Shown: in pieces, positions 21,583-32,124 of the stretch | Numbering within the stretch: position 1 is the stretch's first letter | Layout: each line of letters starts with the position of its first letter | NCBI GenBank assembly: GCA_911728435.2 | Contig: OU452208.1 | Coordinates: 4,030,001-4,094,000, forward strand | Direction of reading: 5' to 3' | Source of the DNA: Apoderus coryli | Taxonomy: Eukaryota; Arthropoda; Insecta; Coleoptera; Attelabidae | Length of the DNA: 64,000 nucleotides | The notes under the pieces: generated by a model | Told to the model about the DNA's origin: nothing | Database searches by the model: none | What the model saw: the letters and a program-made list of their open reading frames with translations, nothing else | Position numbers and translations under genes: made by a program

Positions 21583-21916
21583 ACTTTTTTGTCTTGTGAC
21601 TTTTATTCCATTTGTGTCAAAAATGTGATAAAATAAAGTTTCCTACATAAAAAACGCATACTTATGTTTTCTCGAAGGTTTTCGAGAAATTCGAGTTTGA
21701 AAATTTTAGGACAAAACTGGTCCTTAGTACACAGCATTAATAAAATTTTAGAAAACTTTTCGTTAGGAAATATCAATTTTATTAATGCTGTGTACTAAGG
21801 ACTAGTTATGTCCTAAAATTTTCAAACTCGAATTTCTCGAAAACCTTCGAGAAAAAATAATTATGCGTTTTTTTATGTAGAAAACTTTATTTTATCACAT
21901 TTTTGACACAAATGGA
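21583..21916. repeat. foldback repeat, right arm split by a jockey copy
   Basis: The left arm (21583-21742) starts AACTTTTTTGTCTTGTGACT and includes CATTTGTGTCAAAAATGTGA. The right arm (21775-21916) is its inverse and stops at CACAAATGGAAT. The missing last 20 or so bases (AAAAGTCACAAG) are found at 23344-23364, immediately after a 3'-complete non-LTR copy. So the retrotransposon landed in the right arm. Confidence 0.85.
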
Positions 21917-21917
21917 A

Positions 21918-23344
21918 TCTCCTCGAATTCACAAACTACTTGTCCCGGGCTTTGGAGCACGGATATCAAGTTCATGCCATTTACACCGACTTCTCTAAGG
22001 CTTTCGATAGTGTCAACCATCGGCTTCTCATTGAGAAGCTTGGGATTGTTGGAATCTCTGCGCCTATGTTGGACTGGTTGGGGAGCTACTTATGTGGTAG
22101 AACTCAGGTTGTCCGGATCAATGAGTTTCATTCCAGGCCCATATTAGTTTCATCTGGTGTTCCTCAGGGGTCTCATTTGGGCCCCTTATTATTTAACTTA
22201 TTTGTCAATGACATAGAGCAATGTTTCGTTCATAGTGAGATCAAGTTATTTGCTGATGATCTAAAGTGTTATAGGCGCATTGCAGGCCCATCCGATTGCT
22301 ACCTTTTGCAGGAGGATGTTATTCGGCTTGTGCATTGGTGCGAGGCGAATGGGTTGGATTTGAATATATCGAAGTGCTTTTGCGTTAATTTTAACCGTAC
22401 TAGGGATCAACTTTTTCACGAATACTTTATTGACCGGGACGCTTTGGATTATAAGGCTTTGGTCAAGGATCTGGGTGTCTACTTGGATTCTTCACTGAGC
22501 TACACCGACCACATCAGGCGCGCGACATCGCGGTCCATTAAGATGTTGGGCTTCATCAGACGTTGTTCGGGGGATTTCAGTCAGATTGGTACATTCAGAG
22601 CCCTGTACACATCCCTTGTGAGGCCGCATTTGGAGTACGCCTCTGCGGTGTGGTCTCCATCTTATGTTTGTCACACTGTCTGTATCGAGAGGGTTCAGCA
22701 CCGTTTTCTGAGGTACGTTCATTTTAGACTCGGCCGGGAGCGACCCGTTAATTTTAACTTAAACTACGGCGTATTGCTGAGTGAGCTGGAGTTGGCTACA
22801 TTGGGCGCCCGCAGGGTTGTCAGGGATCTGACTATACTATATAAAATTTTAAACAATACTCTTTTATCTTCTAGTCTTTTATCCCAGATTGGTTTTCATA
22901 TTCCCCCTAGACAAAGCAGAAGTTCTGATCTCTTTCACGTCTCGTTCCACCGCGCGAACTACGCTATGAATACCTTTGTCACCAGAGTGGCGCGACTGGC
23001 GAATCGTTGTTCTAATCATAACATCGATTTCTTTGCACCATTTGGTGAGTTTGCCGGTCGCTTGAGGAGGGGGTCTAGAGATGAATGGTTTCCCTAATTC
23101 CTTGTTTTTAAAATTTAAAATAAATTATCATTCATTAATTCCTTAACATCAGCGAGCGTTGGAGTCCTGCGAGCTGTTGTATGTCGCGCAATTGCTGGTT
23201 TTTTTTTGTTTTTTTTTTATTAAGTTCAATTGTAATGGATAGTTATGTAAGTTTTATAATTTCTGTATTATGTTGTATGCTATTGTTTTGTACATGTTGT
23301 AATAATGGAATTTTTCCGTAGATTAATAAAAATAAATAAATAAA
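21918..23344 (+). pseudogene. 5'-truncated jockey-like element, RT domain open
   Basis: The element begins within the RT at LEFTNYLSRALEHGYQ and stays open to the stop at 23097. Motifs in order are YTDFSKAFDSVNHRLL, SGVPQGSHLGPLLFNLFVND, FADDLK (catalytic pair), KDLGVYLDSSLSYTDHI, FRALYTSLVRPHLEYASAVW and IERVQHRFLRY. A 3' UTR ends in AATAAATAAATAAA at 23344. The RT catalyses target-primed reverse transcription. The lack of frame damage suggests a fairly recent insertion; the missing 5' half (ORF1, endonuclease) is the usual outcome of incomplete reverse transcription. Confidence 0.9.
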
Positions 23345-23399
23345 AAGTCACAAGAAAAAAGAGTTAGAATAATAGTAATACTAAATATATATATGTCAA

Positions 23400-24385
23400 A
23401 AAAATAAAAATAATTTGTAGACAGGTAAACAAAACATAAGAATAATAATTAATACATACAGATACATCGTCAAATAAATAAATAAATCAATTAAGATACT
23501 TAAAGTAAATTAATTAAGTAAATATTATACAGCTCAATATATATACATATATATACAAAACACACAATACAAACTACTATCCAGTGTGTGAATCTACTGT
23601 ATAAAAAGCTTTTTCTAACAAATACGTCTTTAGAGCTTTACGGAATCGAGGAAGGGATGATAGCAATTTCATTTCCATTGGCAGATGGTTATGCATTTTT
23701 TTTTGCATTGTATATAATCGAGCTTTTGATTAATTCGGAGGATGGGGCTGGCAGATAAAGATCATGTTCGGCGTTTCTTAGCAGATAGTTATGGAATGGT
23801 CTTTCAGAGACATCTGACAGGTGTTTGCGGATTAAGTAGACCAATTCCAATATCAATAAGGAAGGTAGTGTTAGTATTTTAAATTTTCTGAAGAAGTCCT
23901 GGCAATAGGCTCTATAGTGCAATCTCACAGAGTATCGAATAGCTCTTTTTTGTAATCTAAAAATACGCCCAAATTGCGTTGCACAGCATGTACCCCAGAA
24001 TGGGAGCGCGTATCGAAGATGGGATTCGAAGAGTGAAAAGTAGACTGTTATGGATGTTGACAAGTTAAGTTCTTGGGAAACTGATCTTAACGCAAAACAG
24101 GCAGAGCTTAATTTTTTTGATAACGCATCAATGTGCAACTTCCACTTCAGGGAGATGTCAACAAGGCCCAGAAACTTCACAGAAGAAACGACGTCAATAG
24201 TGGAATTATTAAGTTCAAAAGACTGCATTATATCACACAGATTTAGTTTTCGCAGTGTTCAAGCACAACAGGTTAGAGTCACACCATGATTTGATGGTGA
24301 TTAAGTCTTTGGATATGGTACTATGAAGAGCCACACCATCCGGGCCGCACCAAATGAAACTAGTATCATCAGTGTTAACTACTGT
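23400..24385 (-). pseudogene. 5'-truncated non-LTR element, RT C-terminal part
   Basis: On the - strand the sequence starts at DDTSFIWCGPDG (near 24385), the end of the FADD catalytic motif. It continues, after one stop near 24232, through VKFLGLVDISLKWKLHIDAL, then FESHLRYALPFWGTC, RLQKRAIRY and LPSLLILELVYLIR, to a stop at 23689. An AT-rich 3' UTR follows. This is a different family from the + strand copy next to it. Inactive by truncation. Confidence 0.85.
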
Positions 24386-24541
24386 TTGTATTTATGAAAA
24401 TATAGTTAAACTTTAATATAAAATGAATTTTATTGACGAAATGACAAAGTAAGTATTCTTGACAAAACTTAATGACGTGAACTGGTATTTTTTTAATAAT
24501 AATAAAATAGGAATGTACAGGGTATTTGACCCACCCTAACA
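24378..24541 (-). mobile_element. short LTR (about 165 bp) of an LTR retrotransposon
   Basis: On the - strand a purine run AAAAGGGGGAGG is followed directly by TGTTAGGGTGGGTCAAATAC, and the sequence runs to a CA end near 24378 (GTAGTTAACA). Purine tract plus TG..CA is the 3' LTR layout. A second start of the same LTR, TGTTAGGGCCGATCAAATAC, is at 24773-24754 on the same strand. Confidence 0.55.
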
Positions 24542-24735
24542 CCTCCCCCTTTTAGGAAAGATCGTCTCGTAAACAGATAATCTGTTTGGCTGTCGTCTAG
24601 TTGGTTGAGGCCTTTGTTGAACTTCGTTCGCTGAAGACGTTGATGGTTCTATCGAGTTGCATGAAGAAGTTGAAGGAATGGCTGCTTCTTTGATTTGATC
24701 GTTACTGGATTCGGATATTACCTGATAACAATAAA
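24542..24735 (-). pseudogene. C-terminal end of an LTR-retrotransposon polyprotein
   Basis: The frame is open for about 60 codons, ending in RRQPNRLSVYETIFPKRGRC just before the polypurine tract, with a serine-rich stretch (STSSCNSIEPSTSS) upstream. Position next to the tract and LTR is the main support; the family is unclear. Directly upstream lies a second LTR start, so almost the whole internal region is deleted. Confidence 0.45.
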
Positions 24736-25379
24736 ATATGAATGTACAGGGTATTTGATCGGCCCTAACAATCAGCAAAGAGACATACTTTACCGCTGAT
24801 GTCTAGGCACGTAATGTCGTTGATAAATAGCAAAAACCCCCCTTTTACCCGCCTATGGTCATCCCTTTTTATTCAATTTCATGTCAGTTTTCGACATTTA
24901 ACTAGGTGAATAAATATGCTACATTTGATTAATTCATCTTTACTCGTTTCGAAAATATTTAAAAAAATCGTCTTCAGACAGTCATCTTTAACAATAATAA
25001 TAATTTTAAATAATGACTTTTCGAAAAATTACAATCTAGGTTTTTTTCATGATTAGATGTCTCCAATTCGCTCACGAATTTTGACCACCTATTTTAGAAA
25101 CACCTTGTATATCTAGCTAATTCTATTAGGTAGGTACTAATAGCACAGGATTAATAAGTACAGCATTCCGAGTTCCCGTTGGCACTTTGAACTAAATAAT
25201 TCCAAACTGTGACGTATCTCGCCGCCATTTTGGGTTAAAAGTCAGGTCCTGACTAAAAATAATTATAGTTTTCGGTTTCTAACCTCAGTACTGCATTTTT
25301 ATTTTTGTGAAAATATTTAAGTACATAATAATATCGCTGTCAATTTCAGAAATATTTGTGGTGTGTCATAGTGATTGAA

Positions 25380-25757
25380 AACACCCCTGTAAATTTTTAT
25401 ATTCTCCGGTAGAGCGTTGTAATATTTTCAAACCGTATAGGAAAACGACCGCTCAAAGATTGATGTTGGGTGTAGCGGTGGCGTTATGACAGTTTTATGA
25501 GGAATATTCACATCATACACAGATCCCCGGAACTTCAATCTTTCATATAAGTATTCCGTCTTCTTCCATCTGATGATATTATTAATCGAAATTAGTGAAT
25601 GAAAATCCGACGTTGTTTCATTCTTAACCAGCCGATTTCCTTAATCTTAGCGCTAGCCTCTTTCACCCCTACGAATTCTACATACAAGCCGTGTGTGCCT
25701 GAATTCTGCGTTAACTGAATCCTGTTCTCAGCAATTTTAGTCAAACAAGGGCCATAT
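25380..25757 (-). pseudogene. non-LTR RT C-terminal remnant split by a transposon
   Basis: The - strand reads YGPCLTKIAENRIQLTQNSG, then GWLRMKQRRIFIH. With frameshifts it continues through YLYERLKF and TSIFERSFSYTV to NALPENIKIY, the C-terminal end of CR1/jockey-type RTs. The segment preceding YGPCL is found at 29192-29215, on the far side of the inserted element, and joins in frame across one copy of ATAT. Confidence 0.65.
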
Positions 25758-28700
25758 ATCGTCGCCTGAATGCAGAAGTATAGTATGTCCAAAAAGTAAA
25801 TTTTTCAGGAGACGTTTTTTTTTATTTACGCGCAAACTATTTTAATATTTTATAGTCTAAAACCGATTTTGTACTTAAAAAAATACATGTGATTAACTGG
25901 TTTGCGTGGGAAATTATGGTATGTTGTTTTCTTTAAAATAAGGACATAGAATAGTTATGCGACTCTAAACTATTATAAGTCCACAACAGTGGACTTGCAA
26001 GATTAAAAGAGATGGACTTAAAATAGTTCTGATCCATCGCAATTTTAAGAACATAATTAAACAAGTTGTCTGTATACTATATTCGAATTTTATTCCAAAA
26101 CAAACAACACAAACTAGGAACAAGGATATATCAACTATATTATTTATTAATTCTTATCACTATCAGTAGGAACATGTTGTCATGGCAGGTAACTTTTTAG
26201 TTAATAGTCTAATATAATAACAGTCTCATCAAAATATCATGAAATCGTTTTTTAAACAAATTAAAATATCTATTTTTAATTACAAAAAAAATATATATAA
26301 GAAATTAAAATATTAATAAAATAAAATATTAATAAAATAAAAATAAGAAATTAGTCATCATCATCTTCATTTGAACTTTTATTTGTAAATGGCAACTGTT
26401 TGAAATAATCGAGAAACTGCAGGTGATCGTACTTTTTTTTCGGAATTGGTATTTTCTTTGTATAAAGAGGTTTAAGCTCTATGTTAATATTAAACTCATT
26501 TAAAGACTTCCTACCTCGTTGAATTAAATTTAGTTTTGTAAATTGGTTATCTTCATAGTTTATTTTAAAGAATAGAAAATTTGGAAATTCTGGATCAAAC
26601 TGAAGTATTTTAAACTTGCTTACAAAAACTTTTCTGTTCTCTTCGTCTTTATCAAAATTTATAGCAATCTGGCTTTGGAGTTTTTTTTAAATCAAACACG
26701 TCATTTTGTGACAATTCATAAACTGTGTAGAATGGTGCCTTCCTTTTTGCTGTTCGTACTACTGAGTACCATTGTTCTGGTGTATAAATAGGAATGTTTC
26801 TAGCAGCTCTCTCGATCACACTGTGCACACAATCTCCTTCATTTTGCGTGTGACCGGGTTCTAGAAAAGTATGGCGTATTTTGATAACGAATTTCTGTGA
26901 TAAATAACTATACAATGCAAAGAGGTATTTGTTACGGTTTTGACCCGAACAGTTATCCGAAAAAAAAGAAAACTCTTTGACGCCATTTTTTACATGGTAT
27001 TCTACAAACTTCAGAAGGCAACTTCCTATTTCCGAAGAACCTCTTCTTGCGATACATTCATTCCACATAAAGCATTGACAGTCCTTACTTGACAAATTAT
27101 ATATGGTAAAATTATACGTTGACAGCTTTAGTTTGTAGTATGATACACCAACGTTAGATTTCGGCACAGGAAGAACCTGTTGCAAATCAAAAACTGCAGA
27201 AATTAGCAGGGTGTTGTTTCGTGCCAAATCCTTGTCATTATTTTTAATTTGCCGCGATATTTCTTTATTTTTCAAATGTTTTTTGTATTCTTCTTCCATC
27301 TCCATTTTGTTTTCAGCTGGCATATTTTCAAAATTGTGGCATGTATCACACAAGTCCTTTTTAGGCACAAAAAACGAAATATTAAATTCAGTATTAAAGA
27401 TCTGACGGTAGATACTTTCGGTGCTAATGTTTGTCATATTATTATCTTGGCAATATTCGATGTACAGCGAATACATTTTTGAAACGTTAAGGGTACCCGG
27501 CAAATATTTTCGTTGAGTCGAATTTCTGCAATAATGACTTTCAATTGTATCAAAAGCGTTGATACCGATTCATCTAATGCAGAATTTTTGCAAGCCTTGC
27601 CTCTTCGGTCTTCTAGAATCGTACCGGAGCTACCCATTTTCGAAAAGACCGTAAGTACCATTTGTCCACTTATGCTTAAAGTATTAAGGAAAAACTTTTT
27701 GCAAACAGATTTTCTTTTGCTTCCGTTTGACAAGAAATATGTGAACGTATTCTTTCTACGACTCTGCATATCATTGTCAACTTCTGATTTAGAACGTTTA
27801 CGACATCTTTTTTTCTCTTCAACACAAACAAACTTTGAAATAAAGTCGCGTTGTCTATTTATATCTCGTAATGCCCAAAAGTTTAAAAATATTGAATTTC
27901 TTTCGTCCTCTGAAAATTTTTCGCTACATTTGTTCCTGCAATTTTCACAGGGAGCTTTTAATTTTCTTTCTGTCTGAGTATTACCTTTCCAGTTGACGTA
28001 TTCTTTTCCGCTGTTCCTAGAACTTTTAATATAGTTTCTTTTCCAATTCTGGGTATTCCTTTTTCTTTTCCTGGTTTTCTTCTTTTCTTTTGGATCTTCA
28101 TCATTTTCATTTTCCGTAGCACTTTCGATTTCTGGAACGTTTTTATTTCGATGTTCATCTAGGACAAAATCCGGGTCATCGCTGTCATAGTCTGTTGCAT
28201 ATGGATCGGGTTCTGGTGAGAGAAGACAGTCATCAGTTGTGCCACCGTCAGTATTCATGATAGCCGAGGTCGTTGGCATCTGTTGATTAATTAACAGATC
28301 GTTGAAGTCCACGTTATTTAAAGTGGTCAAAGTCGATCGGATAGGTTGATTACGAAAGAAATCACGTATGTTCAATTTTAACCTTTCAAAACTGGAATCA
28401 AAGTAAACGCTAGTAATTAAAGTTGAGGTTTCGTTAGTTATTAAGTACTCTGGAGGTTCTAGATTACTGGATATTGACATTAGTCTTTCACAGTACTTTT
28501 CTTTGTTATTAATTAGCAGTTTGCCAATTTTTGGTAACTCAGTTACAACATGCTTCAGTGCACCTGAAACAAAAAATATCAATATCAAAAAACATTTATT
28601 CAGTGGCAAAAAAGTATATTTTGGCACATTAATTTAGCGTTTAAGGAAATATGTTGCTTTTTGCCATTACCTTCTGTATGTTCCCTTTCGTCCTGCTTCT

Positions 28701-29191
28701 CAATATCCTCGATAGGACTATTTATACGTGCTGTGACTAAAAAAATATTTTTAAAATTAGATTTTTAGTTTTATTTATTTATAAGCAAAATATACATACC
28801 TTGTGAAGCATCTGTATGTAGCAATAAATTTAGAATTTTTTTGCCCCTGCTGGATGCCATCATGTCAAATTCAAATATTTTAAATAAAACAGAAAAAGTG
28901 TATGTCCGCCACTTACTAAATCATGTGCGTGTCACACAAATCAGAACTATGCTATGTCCACTTTAATGCTTACACATACAGCAACCACCTGTCATGTCAT
29001 AGTTCTGCACTCAACTGATGTACTAGCGGCTATGACGTGATATTTTATTAAATTTTAGTGGAGGGAGAACTGAGCCCTTGGACTTATAATATTTCTGCAT
29101 CGAACGAAGCACACTATTAAGTATCTAATTCCATCATAAACCGATTTTTGAGAAATATGGACTTACAATAGTTCTGCATTCAGGCGACGAT
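25758..29191 (-). mobile_element. 3.4-kb Sola-like TIR transposon, 4-bp TSD ATAT
   Basis: Ends are ATCGTCGCCTGAATGCAG at 25758 and its inverse ending at 29191, followed inward by AACTATTGTAAGTCCA-like sequence. ATAT occurs at 25754-25757 and 29192-29195. The alternating AT makes 2-bp and 4-bp readings hard to separate, but only removal of element plus four bases restores the RT frame. It contains one spliced transposase gene with two frameshifts. 'Sola-like' rests on the duplication length and the motif style and is tentative. Confidence 0.85.
26351..28863 (-). pseudogene. three-exon transposase, two frameshifts
   Basis: Exon 1 is 28863-28800 (MMASSRGKKILNLLLHTD), exon 2 is 28736-28671 and exon 3 runs from 28563 to a TAA at 26351-26353. 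Donors are CAAG|GTATG and GAAG|GTAAT; acceptors TTTTTTTAG and TTGTTTCAG; phases match at both joins. An acidic then basic region (KEKKKTRKRKRN) precedes a Cys cluster (CENCRNKCSEKF). The core has YLPGTLNVSKMYSLYIEYC, CDTCHNF, SAVFDLQQVLPVPK, FFSDNCSGQNRN and GHTQNEGDCVHSVIERAAR; the D, D and E/H of the last three are my candidate active site. The frame slips near 27562 and again in an A8 run near 26690. Total length would be near 690 residues. Either slip may be a recent mutation. Confidence 0.8.
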
Positions 29192-29379
29192 ATATATTGG
29201 CAATAATATAACCATTAGCTGATGTGTTATCATACTATCTCGCCACGCGACAACTTGTGTATGTTTCACTTGCATTTAGTTTAAAAACATATTAGATACT
29301 GTCATTTCGTAATATAACAAATAGTTGTTATACACGTAAAATTATCTAGTATTCATCTTTATTTTTACTTATTACTCAC

Positions 29380-29480
29380 CTAACAGGATCTTTGGGCAAG
29401 CGAAAAAAATGTTTAGAGCAAGTGTACCGCTTATTGGGACAACATTTTGCAGCACACACATGTCCCCCCTGGTTGTTCAT
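29380..29480 (-). CDS. THAP zinc-finger first exon
   Basis: The ATG at 29480-29478 opens 33 codons ending at a strong donor (TTAG|GTGAGT). The peptide has CAAKCCPNKRY and FFRLPKDPV, the first half of a THAP finger. It lies just inside the right inverted-repeat remnant at 29.7 kb, the same arrangement as the THAP exon at 4726. Following exons were not found; they may have been destroyed by the insertions to the left. Confidence 0.6.
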
Positions 29481-29770
29481 TGTATTAATCACAAGACACG
29501 TTAATAAAAATAAAATCCTTTTAATTCTCACGAACACTATACCAAAAACACATAATTAGATTAGAAACACAATATTTATTTATCTCGTACACGCCGACAA
29601 TGAAAGATATATTGAAAACAGGAGTGAACGGTATCTATCTACGTCTATGCGATTATTGTGACGTTTTAACCCATAATGGCGGTCTTGCGCGACGAGATGC
29701 GCAGGACGCCTCGCAAGCGGAGAGTCAGAATACTGTATTATTTATTATACTGTGCTAATAGTCCCATACA

Positions 29771-30129
29771 ATAAACAGGAAGAGAGAAGAAAAAAACAGT
29801 CGCACTAGGCGAAAAATTAATTAATTGATTAATTTTAAATACTTTGTCATAGACAAATATAAATTGGGAAAATAAATTATATAGGTACTCCAAAAACCAT
29901 CAAATTTATTGGTTCTGCCTTAAGTTTCGAAGTCTTTTAAAATTGTCAGGAAGTTTATTGTAAAAAAAACACGAGCTTTATTTTGTATATTTTCCCTGTG
30001 GCCAAAAGCAAGCAAATGATCGAACTCAAAACAAAAAAAAAACTAAAACCCGATTAAATTAAATTGAATGTTCGAAAATTCCACTGTTATTAATGCACGT
30101 TCTACATAGATGAATTAGAGCCATACATG
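29771..30129. other. no recognisable gene
   Basis: AT-rich sequence with poly-A runs near 30030-30048. Nothing identified. Confidence 0.5.
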
Positions 30130-30700
30130 CATTTTCCAGGTATTTCTTCAATGGAATGAACAACGGCGAGCGGGCCAGGCAACCGTTCCTCAATTTCTCA
30201 TCCAGTCATTTCCATGTTGCTGATTCAAATAGTTATGATTCTTGAATTACGTGGATCTTGCTGAAACCACATGTTCGCTACATCTTGAAGAGGCAATTCT
30301 ATTTCTAGATAACGAGGTACAGTCAGATTATTATGAAAAATGTTATATAATACGTGCCCATTTATTTTCTGACGCCTAGCCACACATTAAAACCCCACCC
30401 AACTTGATGGCGCTCCTCACGATTTAAGAAAGGCTGTTGGTCGACTCAATAAACGATGTTGTATCTGTTAATTACTCCGGTAATTTGTAAACCTGCTTTC
30501 ATCAGACCACAGAATCTTAAGTGGAGATTGAGGATTTCCTTGCCATTTTTCTACGAACCAATTGCAAACATTGTAGCCGTCATATCAGAGTTCTTGACTA
30601 ATAGGTATGGACGATACTTTTATTTTTTAAGAGTTCTCTGAGCGGGTAATTTTGGGATTTTCATTAGACACTATTTCGGTTGTCTTTTTTTATTTAATTA
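30130..30700 (-). pseudogene. IS630/Tc-type (DDE) transposase remnant
   Basis: On the - strand, in several frames, one can read CNWFVEKWQGNPQ, then ILWSDESRF (first aspartate), then VPRYLEIELPLQDV and NMWFQQD (second aspartate). These are the landmarks of insect DDE_3-type transposases of the Tc1/mariner superfamily. Stops and frameshifts are frequent, so it is old. Confidence 0.65.
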
Positions 30701-30879
30701 ATTAGCTATGGTTAATTAATTTTTTTCTAAGCATTTGGATGTCGATAAACCTTGTTGCCGTCTTTCTGGATATCCCTGAAAGTACATACTGTAACCTAGT
30801 TGAGAGTTCCTATGACACAAAATGTAACATAGTAAATCAGATATCACAATTATTTGAGACTCTTAACCGATAAAAGCCC

Positions 30880-31070
30880 AAACCTGGATATCAAAAGGTC
30901 AGGGAACAAGTCATTGATTCACGGGCTGTGTGGGCCCTGCCACCATCTTGTTGAAACCAGACCCGACGTACATTCCATTCTTCAAGTTGTGGTGTAAAAA
31001 TCCGTTGGCCATTCTAACGTACCGTTCAGAATTTACGGTAACCGATCCACAAAAAAATAGAGACCAATGA
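30880..31070 (-). pseudogene. second DDE transposase remnant
   Basis: The - strand reads GQRIFTPQLEEWNVRRVWFQ and continues QDGGRAHTARESM, the second-aspartate block (WFQQDGAxxHTA) of the same superfamily. It is only about 60 residues long and lies upstream of the other remnant, which has its own WFQQD, so two copies contributed. Confidence 0.65.
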
Positions 31071-31405
31071 TGCCCTGGTTAACTAACTATATGTTTTTTA
31101 TTTTTATTGGGATAGGTAAAATATATTTAAATGTTATAAACAACGTTTCGATAAGTAAACTGTCTTCCTCAAGGTGTTTCCTCTTTAATATTTCATGACC
31201 GTTAGTCTAAAATCTTCACAGCATCTATTTTATTTTTGTTTAATTAGTTCCTCATTTTTATAGATGCCAGAATGACTAACTAACGTAACTCTTGATAACT
31301 TAGTATAATCTATTCATAATTTATCATTAAAACAACGTTAGGATACAACAGATTCGGCTCTCTCTGTCTCTATGATAGCAAACGCCAAATTTTAGAGGTA
31401 GTATT
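31071..31405. other. no recognisable gene
   Basis: Contains AACGTTTCGATAAGTAAACT, then CTTCCTCAAG, a motif style seen in insect MITE ends, but no partner arm nearby. Nothing else identified. Confidence 0.4.
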
Positions 31406-31440
31406 CACAGATCTAGAAAAGGGGAGTTTCTAGATCTGTG
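31406..31440. mobile_element. 35-bp palindromic micro-element with 8-bp TSD
   Basis: Two perfect 14-bp arms, CACAGATCTAGAAA and TTTCTAGATCTGTG, separated by 7 bp (AGGGGAG). GTAGTATT lies directly on both sides (31398-31405 and 31441-31448). The arms are shared with the 27-bp insertion at 19145, but the target sequence differs, so these are independent insertions of the same thing. Confidence 0.85.
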
Positions 31441-31934
31441 GTAGTATTATAGGTTTTTGAATAGGCTACCGAAGAAAATTACCCTGCATACTTTGAATAT
31501 AAAGTAACATCAAAACTTTCTATTGCTACTAATCCTGGAAAAAACATTAATTGAGAAATTTTTTTAAAACAATTTTGTTTAATAATAAACAAATAAAGAT
31601 TGACACATCATTGTATAAGCTGCAGTTGTATGATATTTTTTCTATTCAAAAATTGTATTCGTTAGGTACTATTGTTATAGTTTGTAATATTATTATTTCA
31701 AAAATATAAGATTGCGTTTTGAGATTCCTTGTGTTTGTTGACAGTGTCCCTTGAGTGGGTAAAATTGACATTTCAGTAGGTAAAATTGACTTTTGAGTGT
31801 GTAAAAATTGTTCGATCTAACTATTAAATAAAATGTCATTTTGACAACGAATTCCAAGTGAAAGAAATGATAGTTAACCATCCCCGATGGATTAAAAGCC
31901 ATTAAATATTTTTATTTATTATTATTTTTATTTG

Positions 31935-32050
31935 CCTAGCAAGTGGGAAAAGTAGTAATTTTCCGCACGCCACGATAGTTGACCGAACGACGCGCAGTGG
32001 AGGACCGTCATTCGTCAAGTGCGGAAAATACACTTTCCGCATGTGTTAGG
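31935..32050. mobile_element. 116-bp MITE
   Basis: The left arm CCTAGCAAGTGGGAAAAG, then TTTTCCGCAC, is mirrored by GTGCGGAAAATACACTTTCC, then TGTTAGG. The centre is GC-rich (GACCGAACGACGCGCAGTGG) compared with the AT-rich surroundings. No clear TSD. Confidence 0.6.
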
Positions 32051-32124
32051 TAATTTTTTTTTCCTACGAGCACTTTAAATTTCGCAGTAACATACGCCAT
32101 TCTCTTGTATTGTTTATTAACCTA

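Larger units (their letters stand above)
21480..24922. mobile_element. inverted-repeat element (about 90-bp arms) with nested insertions
   Basis: The left arm 21480-21569 (TAGCATATTTATTCACCTAG, then GATGACCATAGGCGGGTAAA) recurs inverted at about 24832-24922. Between the arms lie a second inverted repeat, two non-LTR copies in opposite orientations and an LTR remnant. No transposase remains. The right arm flanks show no clear duplication. Confidence 0.65.
25130..29770. mobile_element. degraded THAP-type element with TIR remnants
   Basis: The left segment (about 25137-25240) contains CTAATAGCACAG, TACAGCATTC and CGCCATTTTGGGTTAAAA. The same features appear inverted at the right (about 29655-29762). 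A THAP first exon lies just inside the right end on the - strand. The interior is occupied by a non-LTR remnant and a 3.4-kb transposon. I cannot read a target-site duplication. Confidence 0.5.

Noticed and set aside
27211..27977. + strand open frames over the Sola-like transposase
   Set aside because: They are antisense shadows of the - strand exon 3.
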